This document shows, one piece after another, positions 1-9,969 of a stretch of DNA of 41,005 nt. A program made the position numbers and the translations under genes. Below the pieces are notes generated by a model, which was not told the origin of the DNA, ran no database searches, and saw only the letters and a list, made by a program, of their open reading frames with translations. Origin of the DNA: a virus. Every line of letters starts with the position of its first letter. The first letter of the stretch is position 1. The stretch is from the IMG/VR virus record IMGVR_UViG_3300046463_000557, positions 1 to 41,005 of that record, one strand, 5' to 3'.

Positions 1-572
1 CTGTCCGCGCCCAGATACCACTGGTTGCCTGTGGTGGTGTTCAATGTCCGAAGCTGCAACTGACTGGCAGACAAGAGCAGCGGCGCTCCCGGCATGTTGT
101 AGTTCGTGCCGTCGTAATAGACGTAGCGGTTGCCGGTCTGATTTAGGTAAACAAGCCCAGCATTGGTGCTGCCCCCGTATCCATACGCGGCCAGCGCCCC
201 GGTGAGTGAAGTGATGCCGCGGCGCGCAGCAAGGTCGCCCGCGTCATTCAGCGTGAGGTTGACTGCGGTGTTCGCGCTGTTGACAAACTCGATTGCGCCA
301 GTCGCGTTGTTCGAACGCATGACCGGCGCATAACCGTTTGCGTTCATGGCAAGCTGAGTGAGCGTGCCCGTGCTGTATAGAGTCGTGGTGCCTGTGATCT
401 TGGTGTTGCCGTTCACCTGCAACTTGTTGGTCGCGTCATCCGTGCTCGTGCCAACTAGAACGTTACCGGCCGGGCTGATCTGAAGGTTGCCCATCAGCTT
501 TGCCGGGTTTGCGTTGGCCGGGTTGCCGAAAAGGTCAACCAGGCGCGCGGTGAGTTGCGAAATAGATGCCAT
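1..572 (-). CDS. Tail fibre / receptor-binding protein, 3' end cut by the window edge
   Basis: The ATG is at 572 and the frame is open to position 1, giving at least 190 residues; the C-terminus lies outside the window. The N-terminus reads MASISQLTARLVDLFGNPAN. A segment ISPAGNVLVGTSTDD followed by LQVNG matches a segment of the upstream 1253-residue fibre (SPAGRLLIGTTTDD then VQVNG), so the two genes share a beta-rich fibre module. The start lies 3 bases after the stop of the large fibre gene, so the two are probably translationally coupled. Role in adsorption is inferred from position and this shared module. A C-terminal chaperone domain may exist outside the window but cannot be seen. Confidence 0.75.
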   Translation of the reverse strand, partial: MASISQLTARLVDLFGNPANANPAKLMGNLQISPAGNVLVGTSTDDATNKLQVNGNTKITGTTTLYSTGTLTQLAMNANGYAPVMRSNNATGAIEFVNSANTAVNLTLNDAGDLAARRGITSLTGALAAYGYGGSTNAGLVYLNQTGNRYVYYDGTNYNMPGAPLLLSASQLQLRTLNTTTGNQWYLGAD

Positions 573-574
573 CG

Positions 575-3500
575 TTATGCCGCCTTCTTCAGTTGTGCGA
601 TTTCAGCCAGTGCTGCGTCGAGCTGGTGCTTGAGCTCCTGGACGGCGCCCACGAGCAGCGGAACGAGCTTGGAGTGGTCGAGTGCCTGCGGCACGATCGT
701 TTCCTCAACCTCGATCACGTCTTCGGGCTTCACATTGGTTGGGTCCGCACCGTCGCGCAGAACAGGCGAATACGTGACGGCGTCCTTTTCACCCGTGACC
801 GCTTCCGGCACCACTTCGGCGATCTCGTGCGCGAGGAACCCGTCCACCTGGGTTTTGGACGTGTCGGTCTTGAAGTTGAAGCGACTCGGCTTCGCCTGCA
901 TGAGCCGATCGAGCGCACCCGTCATGGAGATGACGTTCTCTTTCAGGCGGTAATCGGAACTCGTGTTAAAGGAGATTGACGTGCCGCTGGTCGTGATCGA
1001 GCCCGCGCTCGTGCCCGCCGCGTAGAACACCATCAGTGAGCCTGTGGTATATCCGGCGGCCTTCGACAGGTAAATGTTGGCGTCATTGTTCTGCTGGAAG
1101 ACTGATGCGCCATTCCCGACGAACCACTTGCCACCGTTCTGCAAAGCAGTGCCAGTCGCATATCCAGCAACATACGATGACGAACCGATCAGGATGCTGC
1201 CCCCTGTATCAAGGCGCAGGCGCTCCGCGCCATTGACGTTGAATGCGAGGGGCACGTTAGTGCCTGTGCCCGCAGCTCCAGAGGAAATCGAAGCGATTGT
1301 GGCCTCTACAACCGCCATCTGAAGGAATGCGGCGTTTGTCGGGTCCGACTTCGACCAGCAGGTGAAATAGGCTCCGTTGCCCGTGCCGCTCGGGATTGCC
1401 CCGACTGACGTGAACGAGTTTGCTGCCGACGTTTGAAAGAGCACGCGCTGAGCATAGGTCGCGTTCGTGAAGTCGCCCGTGATGCGTGCACTCGCGACGG
1501 GGAACGACAGCCCCGGCACTGAAGGCGTCTGCCCCAGCGTCAACGCGCCCGTCTGACGGCTGAGCGTCAGCGGCGTGTCGATGTAGGCGCCCGTGTCGTC
1601 ATAGCGGCTTACCGAAAGGTCCGAGCCAGCGTTCGAGCCAGCCTCCGCTGTGCTCGATGCGCCAACCTCCCAGCGATTGGCCCCGGCAGTCTGCAAAAGG
1701 ATCGAGCGCTTCGTGCCTGCGTTGCCGCTGCGCTTCAGGTCGCCCGTCAGGGTGCCGCCCGAAAGCGGCAACATGCCGTTGATGGCGAATGGCGTGAACG
1801 TGACGACCTCATAGACATCGTTCACGTTGTCCGACGCATTGACGAGGGTAATGACTGCGCCGTCCGTGCCTGTGTAGTCACGGGTCGGGATGAGCTTCAT
1901 GTTGTTCTTGAAGACCCAGTAGCAGCCGACCGTGTAGGGCGTCGTGATCGTTGTCGCGTTCAGCGCGAGCGAGAACGTCGCGCTCGTCGGCTGGAACACC
2001 GTCGAGGGCGAATAGACAAGTGAAGTCAGGACTTCGTAGCGGTCGCGCCCGGTCGCAGGCGTCGTCAGACTCACGTTCATGCCATCGGGCAGCGAGAAGT
2101 CGACGCCGAAGATCAGCTTGCCGTTGTTCTTGAAGACCTGCACGAAAGGCGCGCTGTAGCCATTCGTCGGAATGAGCACCGCGCCTGCGGTTGGCGTAAC
2201 GACGGTGCTGACCGGTGCCGTGACGCCGTTCGCCGTCGTCTGGACAGTGCCGTCAGGGAACTTGAAGCCGCCCGTAATCGAGCGGATCACGCCGTTGACC
2301 TGAACAGGTGAAGCGCCGTCGTCGGTCGTTGTGCCGATCAGCAGGCGACCTGCCGGCGAGAAGCGCCCGCTTTCCGCATTGTTCTGCTTGAAAGTGATCG
2401 CACTGGCATCGGCAGATTCAAGCGCGAGACCGTGCGCAATAGCCGCCAGCTTGGACGGCATGCCGGAGTCAGCGCCCGACAGTCGCACCATGCCATCGCT
2501 GCCCTTTGAGCTGATCGAGCCGCCCGCCTGAATCGCGTCGGTGCCGTTGTCGGTCGTGTTGGCGAGCAGCTTGGGCGCCGCAACGCTCGTCTGGAAGGCC
2601 GGCGTGAACGCGTTGTTCCACCACGCGAGGCGCCAGTTCGATACGCCGTCCGACTCCCAGAAGAAGAAGTCATGCACCGCCGTGCCGAATGGCATGACGA
2701 GTTCAGCCGTGTCGCCTGCCTGGATCGCAATGGATGCGGCCGCGAGTGCCTTGATGCCGACACCTGCGCCCTTCGGGTAGGTGTTCGCCTTCGGCAGCGT
2801 CGTGACCCTGCCAGCGATCGTCTGGACAATCAGCCGACCCAGGTGCGACAGGTCCAGCACCGTATCGACTGCAACCGGCGTCTCGCCAGCGAACTGCACG
2901 CCAGTCGTTGCCGATGTTGCGTAGACGCCCGTGGTGTCGCAGAACAGCGAGCTTGCCTTGCCCTGTAGCACTTGCGCAGCGGGTGCCTTACCCTGCGCGG
3001 CGATCGTGAGCGTGTAACTCACGCCCTGCGGGTTCGTTGTGCCGTTCTCGACAATGAAGGGGTGCGACGTGGCCGGCAGCGTCACCGTGCGATTGCCGGC
3101 GAGCTGCCCCGTGAATTTCATGATGCCGTTGGCGGCCTGCGTGGCAGTGAGCGTGACGTCGGCCGCGCCCACGTCCAGCTCGAGGTAGCCGTTGACGGCA
3201 GCCGCGCTGTTGAAAGCGTTCGTTGCGCTGGTCGCGGCGTTTGCTTCGCTGGTTGCCGCAGCGGTTTTACTTGCCAGTGCGGCAGCAGCCGAAGCCGCGC
3301 TGTTCGTTTCGCTGGCCTTCGCGTTCGCTTCGCTTGTCGCGGCCGCGGATTGCGAGCCGCTGGCGGCCGATGCAGAGCCCGCCGCAGCCGACGCGCTGAG
3401 TTGCGCGTTAGCCGTTGCCTGCTCTGCGTCGAGATTTTCATCGCCCCACACGCCAGCGTTATAGACGCGCGTGCGCTTCGGGTTCATCGCCGTGTTGAAG

Positions 3501-4336
3501 TAGCGCGCACCGTCAACCAGCGGATCGCCGTTGTTATCGACGGTGGGGTCGGCGGTCTTTTCGCCGAGCCACACGGCATTCAGCGAATGCAGGGCTGCCT
3601 GGATCTGCGCCGCAGACGCAGCAGCCGCGTTAGCCGCGGTGTTGGAGTCGGTCGCGCGCGTGTCGCTTCTCGTCGCACTGGCGGCTGAAGCGGCCGCACT
3701 CGTTGCCGAATTCGTTTCGCTGGTATGAGCCGCGTTCTGCGACGCCAGTGCTGCGGCGGCGCTCGCTGCGGCAGCCGCCTGGCTGGCCGCGGAGTTGGTC
3801 TCGCTGGTCTTGGCGTTGGTTTCCGACGTCTTGGCGTTCTGTTCGCTGGCCTTGGCGTTCGCTTCGGAGGTCGCTGCATTCTGCTCGCTCACATGAGCGG
3901 CGGTCTGTGACCCAGCGGCGGCCTGCATGGCAGCATTCGCGCCATTCAGGCTTGCATGAATCTCGGCGATCGACGCGGCGAAACCAGCCGGGTTGATCTC
4001 GGTGATCATGTCCTGGATCTGATACATCGCCTTCGTCCAGATCGCAGCCGTGCCGACGTCGCCCTGCGAAATGAGCGGCAGGTTGTCCGGGACCGTGAAG
4101 TCTGTCGCGAACACGCAGTTGGTCATCGGCGCACTCGCGCCCTGATAGTTCGCAGCCAGAGTCACGACGGTGTTGGTGCCGTCATATACCGCGTCAGCCG
4201 CAATCACATACGGCACCAACTCACTGGCGACCATGAAAATGTTGTTCGCACGGATGCGATACGCCACATTCACGCCAATGATGGTGACAGTCTGACTGCC
4301 GTTTGCGACCGTGCAGACCTGCTTGAGTTGTGCCAT
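575..4336 (-). CDS. Large side tail fibre with C-terminal S74 self-cleaving chaperone domain
   Basis: 1253 residues. About residues 140-240 and 310-375 are made of Ala/Ser/Asn/Glu/Thr repeats of the type SEANAKASE, as in lambda Stf-type trimeric coiled-coil fibres. The middle is beta-rich and low in charge. Near the C-terminus SSDYRLKENV (about 1126-1135) is the Peptidase_S74 autocleavage motif with its Ser-Asp pair, followed by GFLAHEIAEVVPEAV and a final coiled coil ending AQLKKAA. In this family the C-terminal domain assembles the trimer and then cuts itself off. The gene is preceded by a promoter with a TATAAT box directly abutting a copy of the dispersed dyad at 4379-4392. The Shine-Dalgarno is weak (AGG well upstream of the ATG). 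Confidence 0.93.
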   Translation of the reverse strand: MAQLKQVCTVANGSQTVTIIGVNVAYRIRANNIFMVASELVPYVIAADAVYDGTNTVVTLAANYQGASAPMTNCVFATDFTVPDNLPLISQGDVGTAAIWTKAMYQIQDMITEINPAGFAASIAEIHASLNGANAAMQAAAGSQTAAHVSEQNAATSEANAKASEQNAKTSETNAKTSETNSAASQAAAAASAAAALASQNAAHTSETNSATSAAASAASATRSDTRATDSNTAANAAAASAAQIQAALHSLNAVWLGEKTADPTVDNNGDPLVDGARYFNTAMNPKRTRVYNAGVWGDENLDAEQATANAQLSASAAAGSASAASGSQSAAATSEANAKASETNSAASAAAALASKTAAATSEANAATSATNAFNSAAAVNGYLELDVGAADVTLTATQAANGIMKFTGQLAGNRTVTLPATSHPFIVENGTTNPQGVSYTLTIAAQGKAPAAQVLQGKASSLFCDTTGVYATSATTGVQFAGETPVAVDTVLDLSHLGRLIVQTIAGRVTTLPKANTYPKGAGVGIKALAAASIAIQAGDTAELVMPFGTAVHDFFFWESDGVSNWRLAWWNNAFTPAFQTSVAAPKLLANTTDNGTDAIQAGGSISSKGSDGMVRLSGADSGMPSKLAAIAHGLALESADASAITFKQNNAESGRFSPAGRLLIGTTTDDGASPVQVNGVIRSITGGFKFPDGTVQTTANGVTAPVSTVVTPTAGAVLIPTNGYSAPFVQVFKNNGKLIFGVDFSLPDGMNVSLTTPATGRDRYEVLTSLVYSPSTVFQPTSATFSLALNATTITTPYTVGCYWVFKNNMKLIPTRDYTGTDGAVITLVNASDNVNDVYEVVTFTPFAINGMLPLSGGTLTGDLKRSGNAGTKRSILLQTAGANRWEVGASSTAEAGSNAGSDLSVSRYDDTGAYIDTPLTLSRQTGALTLGQTPSVPGLSFPVASARITGDFTNATYAQRVLFQTSAANSFTSVGAIPSGTGNGAYFTCWSKSDPTNAAFLQMAVVEATIASISSGAAGTGTNVPLAFNVNGAERLRLDTGGSILIGSSSYVAGYATGTALQNGGKWFVGNGASVFQQNNDANIYLSKAAGYTTGSLMVFYAAGTSAGSITTSGTSISFNTSSDYRLKENVISMTGALDRLMQAKPSRFNFKTDTSKTQVDGFLAHEIAEVVPEAVTGEKDAVTYSPVLRDGADPTNVKPEDVIEVEETIVPQALDHSKLVPLLVGAVQELKHQLDAALAEIAQLKKAA

Positions 4337-4371
4337 TGCGAGAGAGCCTGTAAGCGTCTGGATTGCTGCCG

Positions 4372-4401
4372 ATTATACAGTCAGTTTTGACTGTTGGACA
4401 A
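4372..4401 (-). promoter_or_regulatory. Sigma70-like promoter with the dyad repeat in its spacer
   Basis: On the minus strand a TTGTCC hexamer is followed after 18 bases by a perfect TATAAT (4377-4372). The 14-bp dyad fills the spacer and touches the -10 box, so a protein bound there should block polymerase. It points at the large fibre gene. Confidence 0.6.
4379..4392 (-). repeat. Dispersed dyad, copy 1
   Basis: Exact copy of AGTCAGTTTTGACT (plus strand). Arms extend to CAGTCA/TGACTG. It lies in the spacer of the fibre promoter. Confidence 0.9.
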
Positions 4402-4430
4402 CAATCCGTTAGACGCTTTCAGGCCCGCCG

Positions 4431-4619
4431 TCAAGGCTTCTTATACTTCTCTTTCACCTGTTGGCAGTGTTCGATCCACATGACCGTTTCTGGCGGCAAC
4501 TGGAAGCCTTGCGAGCCAAGCTGGGCGAGCGCCTTCATGATGGCGTCGAGCTGATCACCGATCGGCATGTAGGCGGCCTTGCGAAGCGGCAGCGGATCGA
4601 CTTCGTGATGGATCTTCAT
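4431..4619 (-). CDS. Small tail-region protein
   Basis: 62 residues, starting MKIHHEVDPLPLRKAAYMPI followed by GDQLDAIMKALAQ. The piece IGDQLDAI followed by a helix resembles a motif seen in many small phage proteins encoded near tail fibres; its function is not established and I do not assign one. The start overlaps the stop of the preceding gene by four bases (ATGA), so the two are coupled. The protein has no signal peptide or membrane segment. It probably helps fibre attachment or assembly, but that is only a guess from position. Confidence 0.8.
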   Translation of the reverse strand: MKIHHEVDPLPLRKAAYMPIGDQLDAIMKALAQLGSQGFQLPPETVMWIEHCQQVKEKYKKP

Positions 4620-4999
4620 GCCTGTGTCACCTCGAAAGTTGCGTCCAGCATGGGAAAGGCCGAGACCGTCACCGCGAACGTGCCGGCGTGGGAGAACGAC
4701 AGGTCACAGTGGTCGTCCGTGCAGTCGTGCGCGACACCCTCGACCGTGACCGTGCATGGCACAGGCAGGTTCTTCAGCGTCATGCCGTCGAGTGTCGCGC
4801 TGTTCGGTGGTCGCACCAGCAACGCCCCGCTCGCGACGTAATGCGTTTCCCGCGTCCCGCGGCCAAGCGCAACCTGCTCTCCTTCGCCAAGCACCTGGCT
4901 TGCGAGCATGAAAGCGGGAATCGTCCCATGCACGCCGATACGGCCGCCTGCATCAGCGACCACGTAGTCGGTCATGGTGTAGTCGGGCGCAGTGCTCAT
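4616..4999 (-). CDS. Tail-associated protein of unknown function
   Basis: 127 residues, beta-rich, starting MSTAPDYTMTDYVVADAGGR. The C-terminal half contains two cysteines in a short acidic stretch (HDCTDDHCDL) followed by an all-beta stretch HAGTFAVTVSAFPMLDATFEV. It resembles small proteins encoded just after J-like genes in other siphoviruses, which may form part of the tip or fibre collar; this is recollection plus position. It overlaps both neighbours by four bases, so it belongs to one translational unit with the J-like gene and the 62-residue gene. Confidence 0.8.
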   Translation of the reverse strand: MSTAPDYTMTDYVVADAGGRIGVHGTIPAFMLASQVLGEGEQVALGRGTRETHYVASGALLVRPPNSATLDGMTLKNLPVPCTVTVEGVAHDCTDDHCDLSFSHAGTFAVTVSAFPMLDATFEVTQA

Positions 5000-7900
5000 C
5001 GTTTTGCCTCAAAAACCAGAAGTAAGCCGTGTTTCGGGGACGACGGGTTCGCGTCGTTCGGGTTAAGAAAGGTGAACTGGATGATGCCGGCCGCCGGCTG
5101 TTGCAGCGTAAAGCCTGTGTAAGGGCCGTAGTTCGTCGCGTTCAGGATCTCGGCGCCATTCATTCTCACGGACATGGTGGCGGGCGTGACGTCACCCTGC
5201 GTGCTGATCCATCCGAGGTCCGTCGAAATGAAGACAGTCAGCACACCGCCAGTGGACTGGTAGTAGACCGAGTTGCCGTGATAGACGCCCCACTGCACGA
5301 GCGTCGAGACAGCGTTCGGGCCGATACGCAGGGTGTCGATCTGGGCATAGCCAATGTGCGCCGTGCCGATCTGGGCGTTGCCGATCTTCGCCGAGGTAAT
5401 CTGGGCATCACCGATCTTCGCGTTATCGATCGAGGCGTCACCGATAAGGGCGCTGCTGATGATGACGCGCGGCTGGCCGTAGACCGAGCCGATCGTGAAC
5501 GGGTGGATGCCCGGATAGCCCGGCAGGTTCACCGAGAAGGTGTCCGTGCGCACCGCGAACTCGCTCACGATCTGACCGTTCACCGGATAGGAGGCGAGCC
5601 CGTAGCCGCTCACATATCCGTTGTTGTCAATCTTGACCGTGTATTGCGCCGAGAGTCCGTTGATCGAGTTCGCCTGAGTCTGGAGCGAGGTCGTGTGACC
5701 GCCGACCGTGGTCTGCAGGGTCGAGATGAGAGTGGCGTTCGCGCTGTCGCCGGCCGCGCGTGTGGTCTGCTCGGTGGTAATCGCCGCGGTGTTCGAGGCG
5801 ACGCCGGCCGCGACCACATCAAGGCGCTGCCCCAGCGCGCCGTCCGCGTTCGTGCGCGCCGTCTCCTCGGTCGTCACCAGTGCAGTCGTCTGGTCGATCT
5901 TGGCGCTCACGCCATCGACTCTCGTCGACAACGCCGATACCGAATCCGACACTGAAGACTGGCTATTGAGGATCTCTGTCTTCGCATCCTTCAGGCGCTG
6001 GTTGACGCTGCCCGGCAGGTTGTCCGCGCCGTCCACGAGATCGATGCGCTGCTGGAGCTCGGGAATCAGTTGCGAGTCCTTGAGCACGCCGTCGGCGATC
6101 GCCTTCACGTCCATATACGGCGTATGGAAGGTGAAAACGGCGCTCGGGATCAGTTCGCTTTTGCCGAACGCGTCATACGGCGCGATCATGAACTGGTAGT
6201 CCGAGTTGAACATCAGGTTCGTGAGCAGCACCGACGTGTCCGGGCCATCGTAAGCGAGCTTGGCCGGGTCCATCGAGACGTGCGGATCGACGTCACCACT
6301 CCAGGCGAGGAAGATCTCCGCGCCGGCGTAGTCCGGGTCGCCCGTCGTCTGGAAGTTGATCTGCACGCGGTCAAACGCAGCCGTGTTCGTGATGCTCACC
6401 ACCTGTGGCGGCGGATTGTAGGCATCGATCACGCACGGCTTGCCTTTGTTGTTGAAAATGTCGCGCGCGCAGATATGGAACGTCAGCCGGCGGTGCAGAC
6501 CATCGGCAAAGTTCTTCTCGTAGGTATAGTCGTAGCTGTTGTCGGTCGTGTGCTCCGTGCGCAGCAGGTGCCCGTTCTGGTCGTAGACCGTGATCTCGTA
6601 GTCGAGGAAGTGCGGGTCGCGCGCGCCCGAATCGGCGCCGTCCGGCTCTGAGCCGAACTCGTAGGAGCCGGTGACGGAGTTGTAATTCCAGAAAATCTTG
6701 CAGTCGCGGCCCGACCAGATGAAGTTCGCACCCGTGACTGCTGCGACCTGCAGCGAGCCCGCCGAGCCGATGATCTTGTGATTTGCGACCGGCGCGTTTT
6801 CGTAGCTCGCGCGCTTGTTCCAGAGGTCATAGGCCACCACCTTCACAGCGACGAGGTCGCCCGTAGTGGCGCCCGTCACCACATAGGTCGGAGCGGACGG
6901 CACCGTCGCGACCTTGTTGAAGGCGCCGCCGTTGATCTGGACGTAGATATCGGCGCCCGCGTAGGAGCCCACGATCGGCAAAGCCCACGACGCGCGCACC
7001 ACGTTCAGGATGTTGGTGCCGTTGACGTAGCTTTCTTCGTAGACGGAGAGCTCCTGCACTTCCCCGATGGCCGCCTGCGACGGATCGAGCAGCGGGGGCG
7101 TGAGTGTGCCCAGCACGCCGTCATACGCAGACAGGTCATAGACCGCCTCGTTGTATTCGAGCGCGCTGATGGTGCGGTTCAGCGAACTGGACGCAAGCGT
7201 GATCGACTTCACGCGATACGGCCGGCGCACGTTGGCGCTCTCGCCAAAAATGTAGTTCGTGAACTGGGTCGGCGTGTAGTTAAGCGGCGTCTGGGCGTGG
7301 ATCGTCTCGGTCTCGCCCGGCTGGTTGACGATCGACACTTCCGTCACCACGTCCGTGTCGATCAGCGTCACGGTGTCGCCCGCGGTGAAGCCACTGACGT
7401 CGTCCACGTAGACGCCGTCACTCACGATCGTCGTGATCGCAGCTTCGGCACCGCTGCCCGACCGGATACGCAGCACGCGACCGGATACGCTCGCGCCACC
7501 CGCGATCTGCACGAAGTTGTTGATAACGTTCTGGATGCGGCCCGAAAAGCGCGTCACGGTGTCCGTGAGCAGCAATGCCTTGTAGACCTTGCCGGCCTCC
7601 ATCGTCACAGGCTTGTCGAGCGCCAGTGCGGTTGTCGTCGAGCCTGCTTCAAGGCGGCCCGAGTAAGCCCAGTCAGGCATGTCGTGCTGCACCAGCACCA
7701 CGTCGCCCGGCGTGCAGGCAATTGCCTCGATGGGCGCGTCGAACTCGACGCTCTGCGTGAGGTAGCGGTTCAGGTTCAGCGCAAAGGCGCCTTCCTTGTA
7801 GGCGGTCTTGATATCCGTGACGCCATACATCGTAATCGCCGACACATTCTGCTGTGCCGCGGTCAGCGCGAGCGTCGAATCCTGGACCTTGACCGTCTTC

Positions 7901-9969
7901 GCCTTGTTGTAGTCGGTCTCGTCGAAGTAGGTCACGTCGACTTCAGTGGCCCGGTCCTTCATGCCGAGCCACGTCATCTTGAAGCTGTCCTTGACGATGT
8001 TGCCCATGCCAAACATCATCACCGGGTCCGACGGCGCTTCGGTCGTCACGTAGTAGCGCGTGCCGAGCTGCATGACCTGCGCATGCCCCACGCGCATGAC
8101 GAGCGCGGCCGCATCCCAGAAGGTCATCACCTGGTCGAGCGGGCCGTTCCACACGAGGCCCGCCGTGTCGCAGTAGTTTGCCCACGCGATAACCGAGTCC
8201 AGATCGATACGTGACGGGTCGATGCCCGCGCCATACACCGAGTTGGTGGTCATGTCATACCAGACCCAGGCCGGATTGGTGCTGGGCACCTGGGACGAGA
8301 CGAGCTGGCCGTCGACGCGGCCGATCACGGTCACGAGCTTGCCGCCGTGCATGAAGGTGACGTTCGGCACGCCCGAGAGCTGCGAGTCCATCTGCACTCT
8401 CAGCGCGAGCAGCGCCGTGTTGTTGTAGGCGACGCCGTCGAACTTGATCTCGTTAATATCGGTGACGTAGGTGTCGCTCTGGGCCGTGTCCGAGTTATCG
8501 GTCGGAAACTCGGACCGCACCACGTTCGTGAAGTTGTTCACGGTCGTGATGGTGTAGTCGGTGTTGCGGCGAACGCGGATCTCGTAGCGTGCGAGCGGCA
8601 CCTGCGGCGACGTGAAGCTGCGGCGCACCGTGGCGCGCAGGTTGTCCGTGATCGTGATGTTGCCGGTGGTGGTGGTCGTATTGATCGCGATGCGCGCGAT
8701 GCCACCAAGCGCTACCGGCCAGGCGCCAATTGGCTTGCCGATGAACTGGTCATACTTCGAATGCGCTTCAGCGAGCGCGGCCGCAGGCACGTTCAGAGCG
8801 CCGCCGGCGAAGTGAATGTCGATCCCGCTGATGATCAGCGTCGGGTCGAAGTCGAACGCACCAGGCGTGCCGGGGAACACCGGCACAATGTCCACTTCCT
8901 GATACAACGTGCTCGTCGGCCCGAGACCGATCCAGTTGGGCGAGCCGACCTGACGGTAATCGGCTTCGATAGCGACCGTGTTGTTATTGATCTTGCCGGT
9001 GGTCGTGTCGACCGAATACAGGCCGAGCGGGCAGGCGAAGTCGATGCGGAACTGCTCGCATTCCTCCACGGTGGTGAACGTGACGAAGTCGCCGTTAGCC
9101 GGCAGCATCACGTTGTGGTTGACCGGCGACATGATCTTCGAGAACCAGTCGATCGGTGCCTGCGCGCCATACCCCAGACGCTGCTGGAGCGTGAGCTCCT
9201 GGAAGTCTTCTGCGGCCCGGCCATTGATCAGCACATCGGAGATGGACGCAATCGGCCCCTCCCCGGCGTTCACCAGCATGTAGAGAATCTGGTTGTTGCC
9301 CTTGCCGCTTGCGTCCGAGCCGCTCGTGTTCAACTCGGTATAGAGGCCGATGATGTTGCCGGCCATCCGGAATTTGCCGTAGCTCACCGGATATGGGACG
9401 CCTTCGTTGCTGGTGTTCTTTGCACCGTCCGCGCCATAGGACGCGCTGTTGTTGAGCGAACCGCCCGTGTTGGTTGCCGTGGCCGGCGGGAGAATCGCAT
9501 TGAGCAGCATCGAGCCCGCGACCGTGACCGCCGTAGCCACCGCGGCCGATGCCGCTGCGAAGCCCGCTGTGCCTTCTGCGAAGCCCATTGCGCCGGCTGC
9601 GGCGCCGCCCGTATAGGCCGCGGCGACCGCGATGACCACCATCGCGATCATGCGGAAGATGATCTTGCCGCCGCCACCATCACCGCCACCGCCGCGCGGG
9701 ATCGGGCACAGGACAATGAAGTCGTCTGCCTGCGGGAAGGTGTTGGCGAGATCCTCCGGCTCGATGACCGCGCCGTTGCATGACACCACGTAGTCGTCGG
9801 CGAGGCCCGCGGGCAGGTAGGCAGCAAGCGACTTGCGCTTCTTCCATACCCATTGCTCGGTCTCGACACTGCGCAAAGGCTCGAAAGGGTTGACCACCCG
9901 ACGCACGTTCAGGTGGCGAACTGTCTTCTCGCGCGGTTTGCGTTTAGCCTTCGTCTGCACAGTATTCAT
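4996..9969 (-). CDS. J-like central tail fibre / tip attachment protein
   Basis: About 1657 residues. The N-terminal 100 residues look like a small beta-grasp-type segment ending in FIVLCPIPRGGGGDGGGG. Residues about 103-163 are a long Ala/Gly-rich hydrophobic region, as in lambda gpI or the N-terminus of many J proteins. The long core is followed by fibronectin-III-like segments around 970-1250, a coiled coil around 1340-1450, and a tandem run of IGDAQI/IGNAQI-like pentapeptides around 1496-1546 typical of J C-termini. Lambda gpJ forms the tip spike and contacts the receptor. ATG at 9969 overlaps the preceding K-like gene by 26 bases. Its Shine-Dalgarno is poor, so a TTG at 10002 or a GTG at 9960 are alternatives. 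Confidence 0.92.
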   Translation of the reverse strand: MNTVQTKAKRKPREKTVRHLNVRRVVNPFEPLRSVETEQWVWKKRKSLAAYLPAGLADDYVVSCNGAVIEPEDLANTFPQADDFIVLCPIPRGGGGDGGGGKIIFRMIAMVVIAVAAAYTGGAAAGAMGFAEGTAGFAAASAAVATAVTVAGSMLLNAILPPATATNTGGSLNNSASYGADGAKNTSNEGVPYPVSYGKFRMAGNIIGLYTELNTSGSDASGKGNNQILYMLVNAGEGPIASISDVLINGRAAEDFQELTLQQRLGYGAQAPIDWFSKIMSPVNHNVMLPANGDFVTFTTVEECEQFRIDFACPLGLYSVDTTTGKINNNTVAIEADYRQVGSPNWIGLGPTSTLYQEVDIVPVFPGTPGAFDFDPTLIISGIDIHFAGGALNVPAAALAEAHSKYDQFIGKPIGAWPVALGGIARIAINTTTTTGNITITDNLRATVRRSFTSPQVPLARYEIRVRRNTDYTITTVNNFTNVVRSEFPTDNSDTAQSDTYVTDINEIKFDGVAYNNTALLALRVQMDSQLSGVPNVTFMHGGKLVTVIGRVDGQLVSSQVPSTNPAWVWYDMTTNSVYGAGIDPSRIDLDSVIAWANYCDTAGLVWNGPLDQVMTFWDAAALVMRVGHAQVMQLGTRYYVTTEAPSDPVMMFGMGNIVKDSFKMTWLGMKDRATEVDVTYFDETDYNKAKTVKVQDSTLALTAAQQNVSAITMYGVTDIKTAYKEGAFALNLNRYLTQSVEFDAPIEAIACTPGDVVLVQHDMPDWAYSGRLEAGSTTTALALDKPVTMEAGKVYKALLLTDTVTRFSGRIQNVINNFVQIAGGASVSGRVLRIRSGSGAEAAITTIVSDGVYVDDVSGFTAGDTVTLIDTDVVTEVSIVNQPGETETIHAQTPLNYTPTQFTNYIFGESANVRRPYRVKSITLASSSLNRTISALEYNEAVYDLSAYDGVLGTLTPPLLDPSQAAIGEVQELSVYEESYVNGTNILNVVRASWALPIVGSYAGADIYVQINGGAFNKVATVPSAPTYVVTGATTGDLVAVKVVAYDLWNKRASYENAPVANHKIIGSAGSLQVAAVTGANFIWSGRDCKIFWNYNSVTGSYEFGSEPDGADSGARDPHFLDYEITVYDQNGHLLRTEHTTDNSYDYTYEKNFADGLHRRLTFHICARDIFNNKGKPCVIDAYNPPPQVVSITNTAAFDRVQINFQTTGDPDYAGAEIFLAWSGDVDPHVSMDPAKLAYDGPDTSVLLTNLMFNSDYQFMIAPYDAFGKSELIPSAVFTFHTPYMDVKAIADGVLKDSQLIPELQQRIDLVDGADNLPGSVNQRLKDAKTEILNSQSSVSDSVSALSTRVDGVSAKIDQTTALVTTEETARTNADGALGQRLDVVAAGVASNTAAITTEQTTRAAGDSANATLISTLQTTVGGHTTSLQTQANSINGLSAQYTVKIDNNGYVSGYGLASYPVNGQIVSEFAVRTDTFSVNLPGYPGIHPFTIGSVYGQPRVIISSALIGDASIDNAKIGDAQITSAKIGNAQIGTAHIGYAQIDTLRIGPNAVSTLVQWGVYHGNSVYYQSTGGVLTVFISTDLGWISTQGDVTPATMSVRMNGAEILNATNYGPYTGFTLQQPAAGIIQFTFLNPNDANPSSPKHGLLLVFEAKR

